Assembly: GCA_032718475.1 (NCBI GenBank)
Contig: JAUCBJ010009140.1
Coordinates: forward strand, 52,488 to 116,487
Length of the DNA: 64,000 bases
Direction: 5' to 3'
Source: Nemertoderma westbladi
Lineage: Eukaryota > Xenacoelomorpha > Nemertodermatida > Nemertodermatidae
A program made the translations under genes and the position numbers. How positions within the stretch are numbered: the first letter of the stretch is position 1; each line of letters starts with the position of its first letter. The notes beneath the pieces were generated by a model. The model worked only from the letters and a program-made list of their open reading frames with translations. It searched no databases and was not told where the DNA came from. Below, one piece after another: positions 33,101 through 46,900 of the stretch.

Positions 33101-36100
33101 ACCCTTCCACTCTGTTTCCTAAAGGAATGCCTGTTCACCACCATCAGTGATCTTCCACAGTAAACCCTTCCACTCTGTTTCCTAAAGGAATACCTGTTCA
33201 CCACCATGGGTGATTACTGATCTTCCACAGTAATCCCTTCCACTCTGTTTCCTAAAGGAGTTCCTGTTCAGCACCATGGGTGATCTTCCACAGTAAACCT
33301 TCCACTCTGTTTCCTAAAGGAATACCTGTTCACCACCATGGGTGATCTTCCACAGTAAACCCTTCCACTCTGTTTCCTAAAGGAGTGCCTGTTCAGCACC
33401 ATGGGTGATCTTCCACAGTAAACCCTTCCACTCTGTTTCCTAAAGGAATGCCTGTTCTCCACCATGGTTGATCTTCCACAGTAAACCCTTCCACTCTGTT
33501 TGCTAAATAAATGCCTGTTCACCACCATGGGTGATCTTCCACAGTAAACCCTTCCACTCTGTTTCCTAAAGGAATGCTTGTTCACCACCATGGTTGATCT
33601 TCCACAGTAAACCCTTCCACTCTGTTTCCTAAAGGAATGCCTGTTCACCACCATGGTTGATCTTCTACAGTAAACCCTTCCAATCTGTTTCCTAAAGGAA
33701 TGCCTGTTCACCACCATGGTTGATCTTCTACAGTAAACCCTTCCAATCTGTTTCCTAAAGGAGTGCCTGTTCAGCACCATGGGTGATCTTCCACAGTAAA
33801 CCCTTCCACTCTGTTTCCTAAAGGAATGCCTGTTCTCCACCATGGTTGATCTTCCACAGTAAACCCTTCCACTCTGTTTCCTAAAGGAATGCTTGTTCAC
33901 CACCATGGTTGATCTTCCACAGTAAACCCTTCCACTCTGTTTCCTAAAGGAATGCCTGTTCACCACCATGGTTGATCTTCTACAGTAAACCCTTCCAATC
34001 TGTTTCCTAAAGGAGTGCCTGTTCAGCACCATGGGTGATCTTCCACAGTAAACCCTTCCACTCTGTTTGCTAAATGAATGCCTGTTCACCACCATGGTTG
34101 ATCTTCCACAGTAAACCCTTCCACTCTGTTTCCTAAAGGAATGCTTGTTCACCACCATGGTTGATCTTCCACAGTAAACCCTTCCACTCTGTTTCCTAAA
34201 GGAATACCTGTTCACCACCATAGTTGATCTTCCACAGTAAACCCTTCCACTCTGTTTCCTAAAGGAATACCTATTCACCACCATGGGTGATCTTCCACAG
34301 TAAACCCTTCCACTCTGTTTCCTAAAGGAATGCCTGTTCTCCACCATGGGTGATCTTCCACAGTAAACCCTTCCACTCTGTTTCCTAAAGGAATGCCTGT
34401 TAACCACCATGGGTGATCTTCCATAGTAAACCCTTCCACTCTGTTACCTAAAGGAATGCCTGTTCTCCACCATGGGTGATCTTCCACAGTAAACCCTTCC
34501 ACTCTGTTTGCTAAATGAATGCCTGTTCTCCACCATGGGTGATCCTCCACAGTAAACCCTTCCACTCTGTTTTCTAAAGGAATGCCTGTTCTCCACCATG
34601 GTTGATCTTCCACAGTAAACCCTTCCACTCTGTTTCCTAAAGGAATGCCTGTTCAGCACCATGGTTGATCTTCTACAGTAAACCCTTCCAATCTGTTTCC
34701 TAAAGGAGTGCCTGTTCAGCACCATGGGTGATCTTCCACAGTAAACCCTTCCACTCTGTTTCCTAAAGGAATACCTGTTCACCACCATGGGTGATCTTCC
34801 ACAGTAAACCCTTCCACTCTGTTTGCTAAATGAATGCCTGTTCTCCACCATGGGTGATCCTCCACAGTAAACCCTTCCACTCTGTTTTCTAAAGGAATGC
34901 CTGTTCTCCACCATGGTTGATCTTCCACAGTAAACCCTTCCACTCTGTTTCCTAAAGGAATGCCTGTTCAGCACCATGGTTGATCTTCTACAGTAAACCC
35001 TTCCAATCTGTTTCCTAAAGGAGTGCCTGTTCAGCACCATGGGTGATCTTCCACAGTAAACCCTTCCACTCTGTTTCCTAAAGGAATGCCTGTTCACTCC
35101 ACCATGGGTGATCTTCCACAGTAAACCCTTCCACTCTGTTTCCTAAAGGAATGCCTGTTCACCACCATGGTTGATCTTCCACAGTAAACCCTTCCACTCT
35201 GTTTCCTAAAGGAATGCCTGTTCACCACCATGGTTGATCTTCTACAGTAAACCCTTCCAATCTGTTTCCTAAAGGAGTGCCTGTTCAGCACCATGGGTGA
35301 TCTTCCACAGTAAACCCTTCCACTCTGTTTCCTAAAGGAATGCCTGTTCACTACCATGGTTGATCTTCCACAGTAAACCCTTCCACTCTGTTTCCTAAAG
35401 GAATGCTTGTTCACCACCATGGTTGATCTTCCACAGTAAACCCTTCCACTCTGTTTCCTAAAGGAATGCCTGTTCACCACCATGGTTGATCTTCTACAGT
35501 AAACCCTTCCAATCTGTTTCCTAAAGGAGTGCCTGTTCAGCACCATGGGTGATCTTCCACAGTAAACCCTTCCACTCTGTTTCCTAAAGGAATACCTGTT
35601 CACCACCATGGGTGATCTTCCACAGTAAACCCTTCCACTCTGTTTCCTAAAGGAGTGCCTGTTCAGCACCATGGGTGATCTTCCACAGTAAACCCTTCCA
35701 CTCTGTTCTCCACCATGGGTGATCTTCCACAGTAAACCCTTCCACTCTGTTTCCTAAAGGAATGCCTGTTCACCACCATCAGTGATCTTCCACAGTAAAC
35801 CCTTCCACTCTGTTTCCTAAAGGAATACCTGTTCACCACCATGGGTGATTACTGATCTTCCACAGTAATCCCTTCCACTCTGTTTCCTAAAGGAGTTCCT
35901 GTTCAGCACCATGGGTGATCTTCCACAGTAAACCTTCCACTCTGTTTCCTAAAGGAATACCTGTTCACCACCATGGGTGATCTTCCACAGTAAACCCTTC
36001 CACTCTGTTTCCTAAAGGAGTGCCTGTTCAGCACCATGGGTGATCTTCCACAGTAAACCCTTCCACTCTGTTTCCTAAAGGAATGCCTGTTCTCCACCAT

Positions 36101-39100
36101 GGTTGATCTTCCACAGTAAACCCTTCCACTCTGTTTGCTAAATGAATGCCTGTTCACCACCATGGGTGATCTTCCACAGTAAACCCTTCCACTCTGTTTC
36201 CTAAAGGAATGCTTGTTCACCACCATGGTTGATCTTCCACAGTAAACCCTTCCACTCTGTTTCCTAAAGGAATGCCTGTTCACCACCATGGTTGATCTTC
36301 TACAGTAAACCCTTCCAATCTGTTTCCTAAAGGAGTGCCTGTTCAGCACCATGGGTGATCTTCCACAGTAAACCCTTCCACTCTGTTTCCTAAAGGAATG
36401 CCTGTTCTCCACCATGGTTGATCTTCCACAGTAAACCCTTCCACTCTGTTTCCTAAAGGAATGCTTGTTCACCACCATGGTTGATCTTCCACAGTAAACC
36501 CTTCCACTCTGTTTCCTAAAGGAATGCCTGTTCACCACCATGGTTGATCTTCTACAGTAAACCCTTCCAATCTGTTTCCTAAAGGAGTGCCTGTTCAGCA
36601 CCATGGGTGATCTTCCACAGTAAACCCTTCCACTCTGTTTGCTAAATGAATGCCTGTTCACCACCATGGTTGATCTTCCACAGTAAACCCTTCCACTCTG
36701 TTTCCTAAAGGAATGCTTGTTCACCACCATGGTTGATCTTCCACAGTAAACCCTTCCACTCTGTTTCCTAAAGGAATACCTATTCACCACCATGGGTGAT
36801 CTTCCACAGTAAACCCTTCCACTCTGTTTCCTAAAGGAATGCCTGTTCTCCACCATGGGTGATCTTCCACAGTAAACCCTTCCACTCTGTTTGCTAAATG
36901 AATGCCTGTTCACTACCATGGTTGATCTTCCACAGTAAACCCTTCCACTCTGTTTCCTAAAGGAGTGCCTGTTCAGCAACATGGGTGATCTTCCACAGTA
37001 AACCCTTCCACTCTGTTTCCTAAAGGAATGCCTGTTCTCCACCATGGTTGATCTTCCACAGTAAACCCTTCCACTCTGTTTGCTAAATGAATGCCTGTTC
37101 ACCACCATGGGTGATCTTCCACAGTAAACCCTTCCACTCTGTTTCCTAAAGGAATGCTTGTTCACCACCATGGTTGATCTTCCACAGTAAACCCTTCCAC
37201 TCTGTTTCCTAAAGGAATGCCTGTTCACCACCATGGTTGATCTTCTACAGTAAACCCTTCCAATCTGTTTCCTAAAGGAGTGCCTGTTCAGCACCATGGG
37301 TGATCTTCCACAGTAAACCCTTCCACTCTGTTTCCTAAAGGAATGCCTGTTCTCCACCATGGTTGATCTTCCACAGTAAACCCTTCCACTCTGTTTCCTA
37401 AAGGAATGCTTGTTCACCACCATGGTTGATCTTCCACAGTAAACCCTTCCACTCTGTTTGCTAAATGAATGCCTGTTCACCACCATGGTTGATCTTCCAC
37501 AGTAAACCCTTCCACTCTGTTTCCTAAAGGAATGCTTGTTCACCACCATGGTTGATCTTCCACAGTAAACCCTTCCACTCTGTTTCCTAAAGGAATACCT
37601 ATTCACCACCATGGGTGATCTTCCACAGTAAACCCTTCCACTCTGTTTCCTAAAGGAATGCCTGTTCTCCACCATGGGTGATCTTCCACAGTAAACCCTT
37701 CCACTCTGTTTCCTAAAGGAATGCCTGTTAACCACCATGGGTGATCTTCCATAGTAAACCCTTCCACTCTGTTACCTAAAGGAATGCCTGTTCTCCACCA
37801 TGGGTGATCTTCCACAGTAAACCCTTCCACTCGGTTTGCTAAATGAATGCCTGTTCTCCACCATGGTTGATCTTCCACAGTAAACCCTTCCACTCTGTTT
37901 TCTAAAGGAATGCCTGTTCACCACCATGGTTGATCTTCCACAGTAAACCCTTCCACTCTGTTTCCTAAAGGAATGCTTGTTCACCACCATGGTTGATCTT
38001 CCACAGTAAACCCTTCCACTCTGTTTCCTAAAGGAATGCCTGTTCACCACCATGGTTGATCTTCTACAGTAAACCCTTCCAATCTGTTTCCTAAAGGAGT
38101 GCCTGTTCAGCACCATGGGTGATCTTCCACAGTAAACCCTTCCACTCTGTTTCCTAAAGGAATACCTGTTCACCACCATGGGTGATCTTCCACAGTAAAC
38201 CCTTCCACTCTGTTTCCTAAAGGAGTGCCTGTTCAGCACCATGGGTGATCTTCCACAGTAAACCCTTCCACTCTGTTCTCCACCATGGGTGATCTTCCAC
38301 AGTAAACCCTTCCACTCTGTTTCCTAAAGGAATGCCTGTTCACCACCATCAGTGATCTTCCACAGTAAACCCTTCCACTCTGTTTCCTAAAGGAATACCT
38401 GTTCACCACCATGGGTGATTACTGATCTTCCACAGTAATCCCTTCCACTCTGTTTCCTAAAGGAGTTCCTGTTCAGCACCATGGGTGATCTTCCACAGTA
38501 AACCTTCCACTCTGTTTCCTAAAGGAATACCTGTTCACCACCATGGGTGATCTTCCACAGTAAACCCTTCCACTCTGTTTCCTAAAGGAGTGCCTGTTCA
38601 GCACCATGGGTGATCTTCCACAGTAAACCCTTCCACTCTGTTTCCTAAAGGAATGCCTGTTCTCCACCATGGTTGATCTTCCACAGTAAACCCTTCCACT
38701 CTGTTTGCTAAATAAATGCCTGTTCACCACCATGGGTGATCTTCCACAGTAAACCCTTCCACTCTGTTTCCTAAAGGAATGCTTGTTCACCACCATGGTT
38801 GATCTTCCACAGTAAACCCTTCCACTCTGTTTCCTAAAGGAATGCCTGTTCACCACCATGGTTGATCTTCTACAGTAAACCCTTCCAATCTGTTTCCTAA
38901 AGGAATGCCTGTTCACCACCATGGTTGATCTTCTACAGTAAACCCTTCCAATCTGTTTCCTAAAGGAGTGCCTGTTCAGCACCATGGGTGATCTTCCACA
39001 GTAAACCCTTCCACTCTGTTTCCTAAAGGAATGCCTGTTCTCCACCATGGTTGATCTTCCACAGTAAACCCTTCCACTCTGTTTCCTAAAGGAATGCTTG

Positions 39101-40301
39101 TTCACCACCATGGTTGATCTTCCACAGTAAACCCTTCCACTCTGTTTCCTAAAGGAATGCCTGTTCACCACCATGGTTGATCTTCTACAGTAAACCCTTC
39201 CAATCTGTTTCCTAAAGGAGTGCCTGTTCAGCACCATGGGTGATCTTCCACAGTAAACCCTTCCACTCTGTTTGCTAAATGAATGCCTGTTCACCACCAT
39301 GGTTGATCTTCCACAGTAAACCCTTCCACTCTGTTTCCTAAAGGAATGCTTGTTCACCACCATGGTTGATCTTCCACAGTAAACCCTTCCACTCTGTTTC
39401 CTAAAGGAATACCTGTTCACCACCATAGTTGATCTTCCACAGTAAACCCTTCCACTCTGTTTCCTAAAGGAATACCTATTCACCACCATGGGTGATCTTC
39501 CACAGTAAACCCTTCCACTCTGTTTCCTAAAGGAATGCCTGTTCTCCACCATGGGTGATCTTCCACAGTAAACCCTTCCACTCTGTTTCCTAAAGGAATG
39601 CCTGTTAACCACCATGGGTGATCTTCCATAGTAAACCCTTCCACTCTGTTACCTAAAGGAATGCCTGTTCTCCACCATGGGTGATCTTCCACAGTAAACC
39701 CTTCCACTCTGTTTGCTAAATGAATGCCTGTTCTCCACCATGGGTGATCCTCCACAGTAAACCCTTCCACTCTGTTTTCTAAAGGAATGCCTGTTCTCCA
39801 CCATGGTTGATCTTCCACAGTAAACCCTTCCACTCTGTTTCCTAAAGGAATGCCTGTTCAGCACCATGGTTGATCTTCTACAGTAAACCCTTCCAATCTG
39901 TTTCCTAAAGGAGTGCCTGTTCAGCACCATGGGTGATCTTCCACAGTAAACCCTTCCACTCTGTTTCCTAAAGGAATACCTGTTCACCACCATGGGTGAT
40001 CTTCCACAGTAAACCCTTCCACTCTGTTTGCTAAATGAATGCCTGTTCTCCACCATGGGTGATCCTCCACAGTAAACCCTTCCACTCTGTTTTCTAAAGG
40101 AATGCCTGTTCTCCACCATGGTTGATCTTCCACAGTAAACCCTTCCACTCTGTTTCCTAAAGGAATGCCTGTTCAGCACCATGGTTGATCTTCTACAGTA
40201 AACCCTTCCAATCTGTTTCCTAAAGGAGTGCCTGTTCAGCACCATGGGTGATCTTCCACAGTAAACCCTTCCACTCTGTTTCCTAAAGGAATGCCTGTTC
40301 A
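30150..40301. repeat. Tandem pair of near-identical 5-kb higher-order blocks
   Basis: About 30150-35096 and 35355-40301 match with a constant offset of 5205 bp. Translated frames such as 30698-32533 and 35903-37738 are identical in all 611 residues, and four further frames recur at the same offset. Identity ends near 35097/40302, where one copy has cactccacc and the other cactacc. This is either a very recent segmental duplication or an assembly duplication next to the gap. Confidence 0.8.
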
Positions 40302-40822
40302 CTACCATGGTTGATCTTCCACAGTAAACCCTTCCACTCTGTTTCCTAAAGGAATGCTTGTTCACCACCATGGTTGATCTTCCACAGTAAACCCTTCCAC
40401 TCTGTTTCCTAAAGGAATGCCTGTTCACCACCATGGTTGATCTTCTACAGTAAACCCTTCCAATCTGTTTCCTAAAGGAGTGCCTGTTCAGCACCATGGG
40501 TGATCTTCCACAGTAAACCCTTCCACTCTGTTTCCTAAAGGAATACCTGTTCACCACCATGGGTGATCTTCCACAGTAAACCCTTCCACTCTGTTTCCTA
40601 AAGGAGTGCCTGTTCAGCACCATGGGTGATCTTCCACAGTAAACCCTTCCACTCTGTTCTCCACCATGGGTGATCTTCCACAGTAAACCCTTCCACTCTG
40701 TTTCCTAAAGGAATGCCTGTTCACCACCATCAGTGATCTTCCACAGTAAACCCTTCCACTCTGTTTCCTAAAGGAATACCTGTTCACCACCATGGGTGAT
40801 TACTGATCTTCCACAGTAATCC

Positions 40823-40922
40823 NNNNNNNNNNNNNNNNNNNNNNNNNNNNNNNNNNNNNNNNNNNNNNNNNNNNNNNNNNNNNNNNNNNNNNNNNNNNNN
40901 NNNNNNNNNNNNNNNNNNNNNN
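40823..40922. other. Assembly gap (100 N)
   Basis: Exactly 100 Ns inside the 63-bp array, the customary placeholder for a gap of unknown size. True array length is therefore unknown. Confidence 0.99.
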
Positions 40923-43900
40923 ATAGTAAACCCTTCCACTCTGTTACCTAAAGGAATGCCTGTTCTCCACCATGGGTGATCTTCCACAGTAAACCCTTCC
41001 ACTCTGGTTTGCTAAATGAATGCCTGTTCACCACCATGGTTGATCTTCCACAGTAAACCCTTCCACTCTGTTTTCTAAAGGAATGCCTGTTCTCCACCAT
41101 GGTTGATCTTCCACAGTAAACCCTTCCACTCTGTTTCCTAAAGGAATGCTTGTTCACCACCATGGTTGATCTTCCACAGTAAACCCTTCCACTCTGTTTC
41201 CTAAAGGAATGCCTGTTCACCACCATGGTTGATCTTCTACAGTAAACCCTTCCAATCTGTTTCCTAAAGGAGTGCCTGTTCAGCACCATGGGTGATCTTC
41301 CACAGTAAACCCTTCCACTCTGTTTCCTAAAGGAATACCTGTTCACCACCATGGGTGATCTTCCACAGTAAACCCTTCCACTCTGTTTCCTAAAGGAGTG
41401 CCTGTTCAGCACCATGGGTGATCTTCCACAGTAAACCCTTCCACTCTGTTCTCCACCATGGGTGATCTTCCACAGTAAACCCTTCCACTCTGTTTCCTAA
41501 AGGAATGCCTGTTCACCACCATCAGTGATCTTCCACAGTAAACCCTTCCACTCTGTTTCCTAAAGGAATACCTGTTCACCACCATGGGTGATTACTGATC
41601 TTCCACAGTAATCCCTTCCACTCTGTTTCCTAAAGGAGTTCCTGTTCAGCACCATGGGTGATCTTCCACAGTAAACCTTCCACTCTGTTTCCTAAAGGAA
41701 TACCTGTTCACCACCATGGGTGTGATCTTCCACAGTAAACCCTTCCACTCTGTTTCCTAAAGGAGTGCCTGTTCAGCACCATGGGTGATCTTCCACAGTA
41801 AACCCTTCCACTCTGTTTCCTAAAGGAATGCCTGTTCTCCACCATGGTTGATCTTCCACAGTAAACCCTTCCACTCTGTTTGCTAAATGAATGCCTGTTC
41901 ACCACCATGGGTGATCTTCCACAGTAAACCCTTCCACTCTGTTTCCTAAAGGAATGCTTGTTCACCACCATGGTTGATCTTCCACAGTAAACCCTTCCAC
42001 TCTGTTTCCTAAAGAAATGCCTGTTCACCACCATGGTTGATCTTCTACAGTAAACCCTTCCAATCTGTTTCCTAAAGGAATGCCTGTTCACCACCATGGT
42101 TGATCTTCTACAGTAAACCCTTCCAATCTGTTTCCTAAAGGAGTGCCTGTTCAGCACCATGGGTGATCTTCCACAGTAAACCCTTCCACTCTGTTTCCTA
42201 AAGGAATGCCTGTTCTCCACCATGGTTGATCTTCCACAGTAAACCCTTCCACTCTGTTTCCTAAAGGAATGCTTGTTCACCACCATGGTTGATCTTCCAC
42301 AGTAAACCCTTCCACTCTGTTTCCTAAAGGAATGCCTGTTCACCACCATGGTTGATCTTCTACAGTAAACCCTTCCAATCTGTTTCCTAAAGGAGTGCCT
42401 GTTCAGCACCATGGGTGATCTTCCACAGTAAACCCTTCCACTCTGTTTGCTAAATGAATGCCTGTTCACCACCATGGGTGATCTTCCACAGTAAACCCTT
42501 CCACTCTGTTTCCTAAAGGAATGCTTGTTCACCACCATGGTTGATCTTCCACAGTAAACCCTTCCACTCTGTTTCCTAAAGGAATGCCTGTTCACCACCA
42601 TGGTTGATCTTCTACAGTAAACCCTTCCAATCTGTTTCCTAAAGGAGTGCCTGTTCAGCACCATGGGTGATCTTCCACAGTAAACCCTTCCACTCTGTTT
42701 CCTAAAGGAATGCCTGTTCTCCACCATGGTTGATCTTCCACAGTAAACCCTTCCACTCTGTTTCCTAAAGGAATGCTTGTTCACCACCATGGTTGATCTT
42801 CCACAGTAAACCCTTCCACTCTGTTTGCTAAATGAATGCCTGTTCACCACCATGGTTGATCTTCCACAGTAAACCCTTCCACTCTGTTTCCTAAAGGAAT
42901 GCTTGTTCACCACCATGGTTGATCTTCCACAGTAAACCCTTCCACTCTGTTTCCTAAAGGAATACCTATTCACCACCATGGGTGATCTTCCACAGTAAAC
43001 CCTTCCACTCTGTTTCCTAAAGGAATGCCTGTTCTCCACCATGGGTGATCTTCCACAGTAAACCCTTCCACTCTGTTTCCTAAAGGAATGCCTGTTCACT
43101 ACCATGGTTGATCTTCCACAGTAAACCCTTCCACTCTGTTTCCTAAAGGAGTGCCTGTTCAGCACCATGGGTGATCTTCCACAGTAAACCCTTCCACTCT
43201 GTTTCCTAAAGGAATGCCTGTTCTCCACCATGGTTGATCTTCCACAGTAAACCCTTCCACTCTGTTTGCTAAATGAATGCCTGTTCACCACCATGGTTGA
43301 TCTTCCACAGTAAACCCTTCCACTCTGTTTCCTAAAGGAATGCTTGTTCACCACCATGGTTGATCTTCCACAGTAAACCCTTCCACTCTGTTTCCTAAAG
43401 GAATACCTATTCACCACCATGGGTGATCTTCCACAGTAAACCCTTCCACTCTGTTTCCTAAAGGAATGCCTGTTCTCCACCATGGGTGATCTTCCACAGT
43501 AAACCCTTCCACTCTGTTTCCTAAAGGAATGCCTGTTAACCACCATGGGTGATCTTCCATAGTAAACCCTTCCACTCTGTTACCTAAAGGAATGCCTGTT
43601 CTCCACCATGGGTGATCTTCCACAGTAAACCCTTCCACTCGGTTTGCTAAATGAATGCCTGTTCTCCACCATGGTTGATCTTCCACAGTAAACCCTTCCA
43701 CTCTGTTTCCTAAAGGAATACCTGTTCACCACCATGGGTGATCTTCCACAGTAAACCCTTCCACTCTGTTTCCTAAAGGAGTGCCTATTCAGCACCATGG
43801 GTGATGAACCACAGTAAACCCTTCCACTCTGTTCTCCACCATGGGTGATCTTCCACAGTAAACCCTTCCACTCTGTTTCCTAAAGGAATGCCTGTTCACC

Positions 43901-46900
43901 ACCATCAGTGATCTTCCACAGTAAACCCTTCCACTCTGTTTCCTAAAGGAATACCTGTTCACCACCATGGGTGATTACTGATCTTCCCAGTAATCCCTTC
44001 CACTCTGTTTCCTAAAGGAGTTCCTGTTCAGCACCATGGGTGATCTTCCACAGTAAACCTTCCACTCTGTTTCCTAAAGGAATACCTGTTCACCACCATG
44101 GGTGTGATCTTCCACAGTAAACCCTTCCACTCTGTTTCCTAAAGGAGTGCCTGTTCAGCACCATGGGTGATCTTCCACAGTAAACCCTTCCACTCTGTTT
44201 CCTAAAGGAATGCCTGTTCTCCACCATGGTTGATCTTCCACAGTAAACCCTTCCACTCTGTTTGCTAAATGAATGCCAGTTCACCACCATGGGTGATCTT
44301 CCACAGTAAACCCTTCCACTCTGTTTCCTAAAGGAATGCTTGTTCACCACCATGGTTGATCTTCCACAGTAAACCCTTCCACTCTGTTTCCTAAAGGAAT
44401 GCCTGTTCACCACCATGGTTGATCTTCTACAGTAAACCCTTCCAATCTCTTTCCTAAAGGAGTGCCTGTTCAGCACCATGGGTGATCTTCCACAGTAAAC
44501 CCTTCCACTCTGTTTCCTAAAGGAATGCCTGTTCTCCACCATGGTTGATCTTCCACAGTAAACCCTTCCACTCTGTTTCCTAAAGGAATGCTTGTTCACC
44601 ACCATGGTTGATCTTCCACAGTAAACCCTTCCACTCTGTTTGCTAAATGAATGCCTGTTCACCACCATGGTTGATCTTCCACAGTAAACCCTTCCACTCT
44701 GTTTCCTAAAGGAATGCTTGTTCACCACCATGGTTGATCTTCCACAGTAAACCCTTCCACTCTGTTTCCTAAAGGAATACCTATTCACCACCATGGGTGA
44801 TCTTCCACAGTAAACCCTTCCACTCTGTTTCCTAAAGGAATGCCTGTTCTCCACCATGGGTGATCTTCCACAGTAAACCCTTCCACTCTGTTTCCTAAAG
44901 GAATGCCTGTTAACCACCATGGGTGATCTTCCATAGTAAACCCTTCCACTCTGTTACCTAAAGGAATGCCTGTTCTCCACCATGGGTGATCTTCCACAGT
45001 AAACCCTTCCACTCGGTTTGCTAAATGAATGCCTGTTCTCCACCATGGTTGATCTTCCACAGTAAACCCTTCCACTCTGTTTTCTAAAGGAATGCCTGTT
45101 CTCCACCATGGTTGATCTTCCACAGTAAACCCTTCCACTCAGTTTCCTAAAGGAATGCTTGTTCACCACCATGGTTGATCTTCCACAGTAAACCCTTCCA
45201 CTCTGTTTCCTAAAGGAATGCCTGTTCACCACCATGGTTGATCTTCTACAGTAAACCCTTCCAATCTGTTTCCTAAAGGAGTGCCTGTTCAGCACCATGG
45301 GTGATCTTCCACAGTAAACCCTTCCACTCTGTTTCCTAAAGGAATGCCTGTTCTCCACCATGGGTGATCTTCCACAGTAAACCCTTCCACTCTGTTTGCT
45401 AAATGAATGCCTGTTCACTACTATGGTTGATCTTCCACAGTAAACCCTTCCACTCTGTTTCCTAAAGGAGTGCCTGTTCAGCACCATGGGTGATCTTCCA
45501 CAGTAAACCCTTCCACTCTGTTCTCCACCATGGGTGATCTTCCACAGTAAACCCTTCCACTCTGTTTCCTAAAGGAATGCCTGTTCACCACCATCAGTGA
45601 TCTTCCACAGTAAACCCTTCCACTCTGTTTCCTAAAGGAATACCTGTTCACCACCATGGGTGATTACTGATCTTCCACAGTAATCCCTTCCACTCTGTTT
45701 CCTAAAGGAGTTCCTGTTCAGCACCATGGGTGATCTTCCACAGTAAACCTTCCACTCTGTTTCCTAAAGGAATACCTGTTCACCACCATGGGTGATCTTC
45801 CACAGTAAACCCTTCCACTCTGTTTCCTAAAGGAGTGCCTGTTCAGCACCATGGGTGATCTTCCACAGTAAACCCTTCCACTCTGTTTCCTAAAGGAATG
45901 CCTGTTCTCCACCATGGTTGATCTTCCACAGTAAACCCTTCCACTCTGTTTGCTAAATAAATGCCTGTTCACCACCATGGGTGATCTTCCACAGTAAACC
46001 CTTCCACTCTGTTTCCTAAAGGAATGCTTGTTCACCACCATGGTTGATCTTCCACAGTAAACCCTTCCACTCTGTTTCCTAAAGGAATGCCTGTTCACCA
46101 CCATGGTTGATCTTCTACAGTAAACCCTTCCAATCTGTTTCCTAAAGGAATGCCTGTTCACCACCATGATTGATCTTCTACAGTAAACCCTTCCACTCTG
46201 TTTCCTAAAGGAGTGCCTGTTCAGCACCATGGGTGATCTTCCACAGTAAACCCTTCCACTCTGTTTCCTAAAGGAATGCCTGTTCTCCACCATGGTTGAT
46301 CTTCCACAGTAAACCCTTCCACTCTGTTTCCTAAAGGAATGCTTGTTCACCACCATGGTTGATCTTCCACAGTAAACCCTTCCACTCTGTTTCCTAAAGG
46401 AATGCCTGTTCACCACCATGGTTGATCTTCTACAGTAAACCCTTCCAATCTGTTTCCTAAAGGAGTGCCTGTTCAGCACCATGGGTGATCTTCCACAGTA
46501 AACCCTTCCACTCTGTTTGCTAAATGAATGCCTGTTCACCACCATGGTTGATCTTCCACAGTAAACCCTTCCACTCTGTTTCCTAAAGGAATGCTTGTTC
46601 ACCACCATGGTTGATCTTCCACAGTAAACCCTTCCACTCTGTTTCCTAAAGGAATACCTGTTCACCACCATGGTTGATCTTCCACAGTAAACCCTTCCAC
46701 TCTGTTTGCTAAATGAATGCCTGTTCACCACCATGGTTGATCTTCCACAGTAAACCCTTCCACTCTGTTTCCTAAAGGAATGCTTGTTCACCACCATGGT
46801 TGATCTTCCACAGTAAACCCTTCCACTCTGTTTCCTAAAGGAATACCTATTCACCACCATGGGTGATCTTCCACAGTAAACCCTTCCACTCTGTTTCCTA

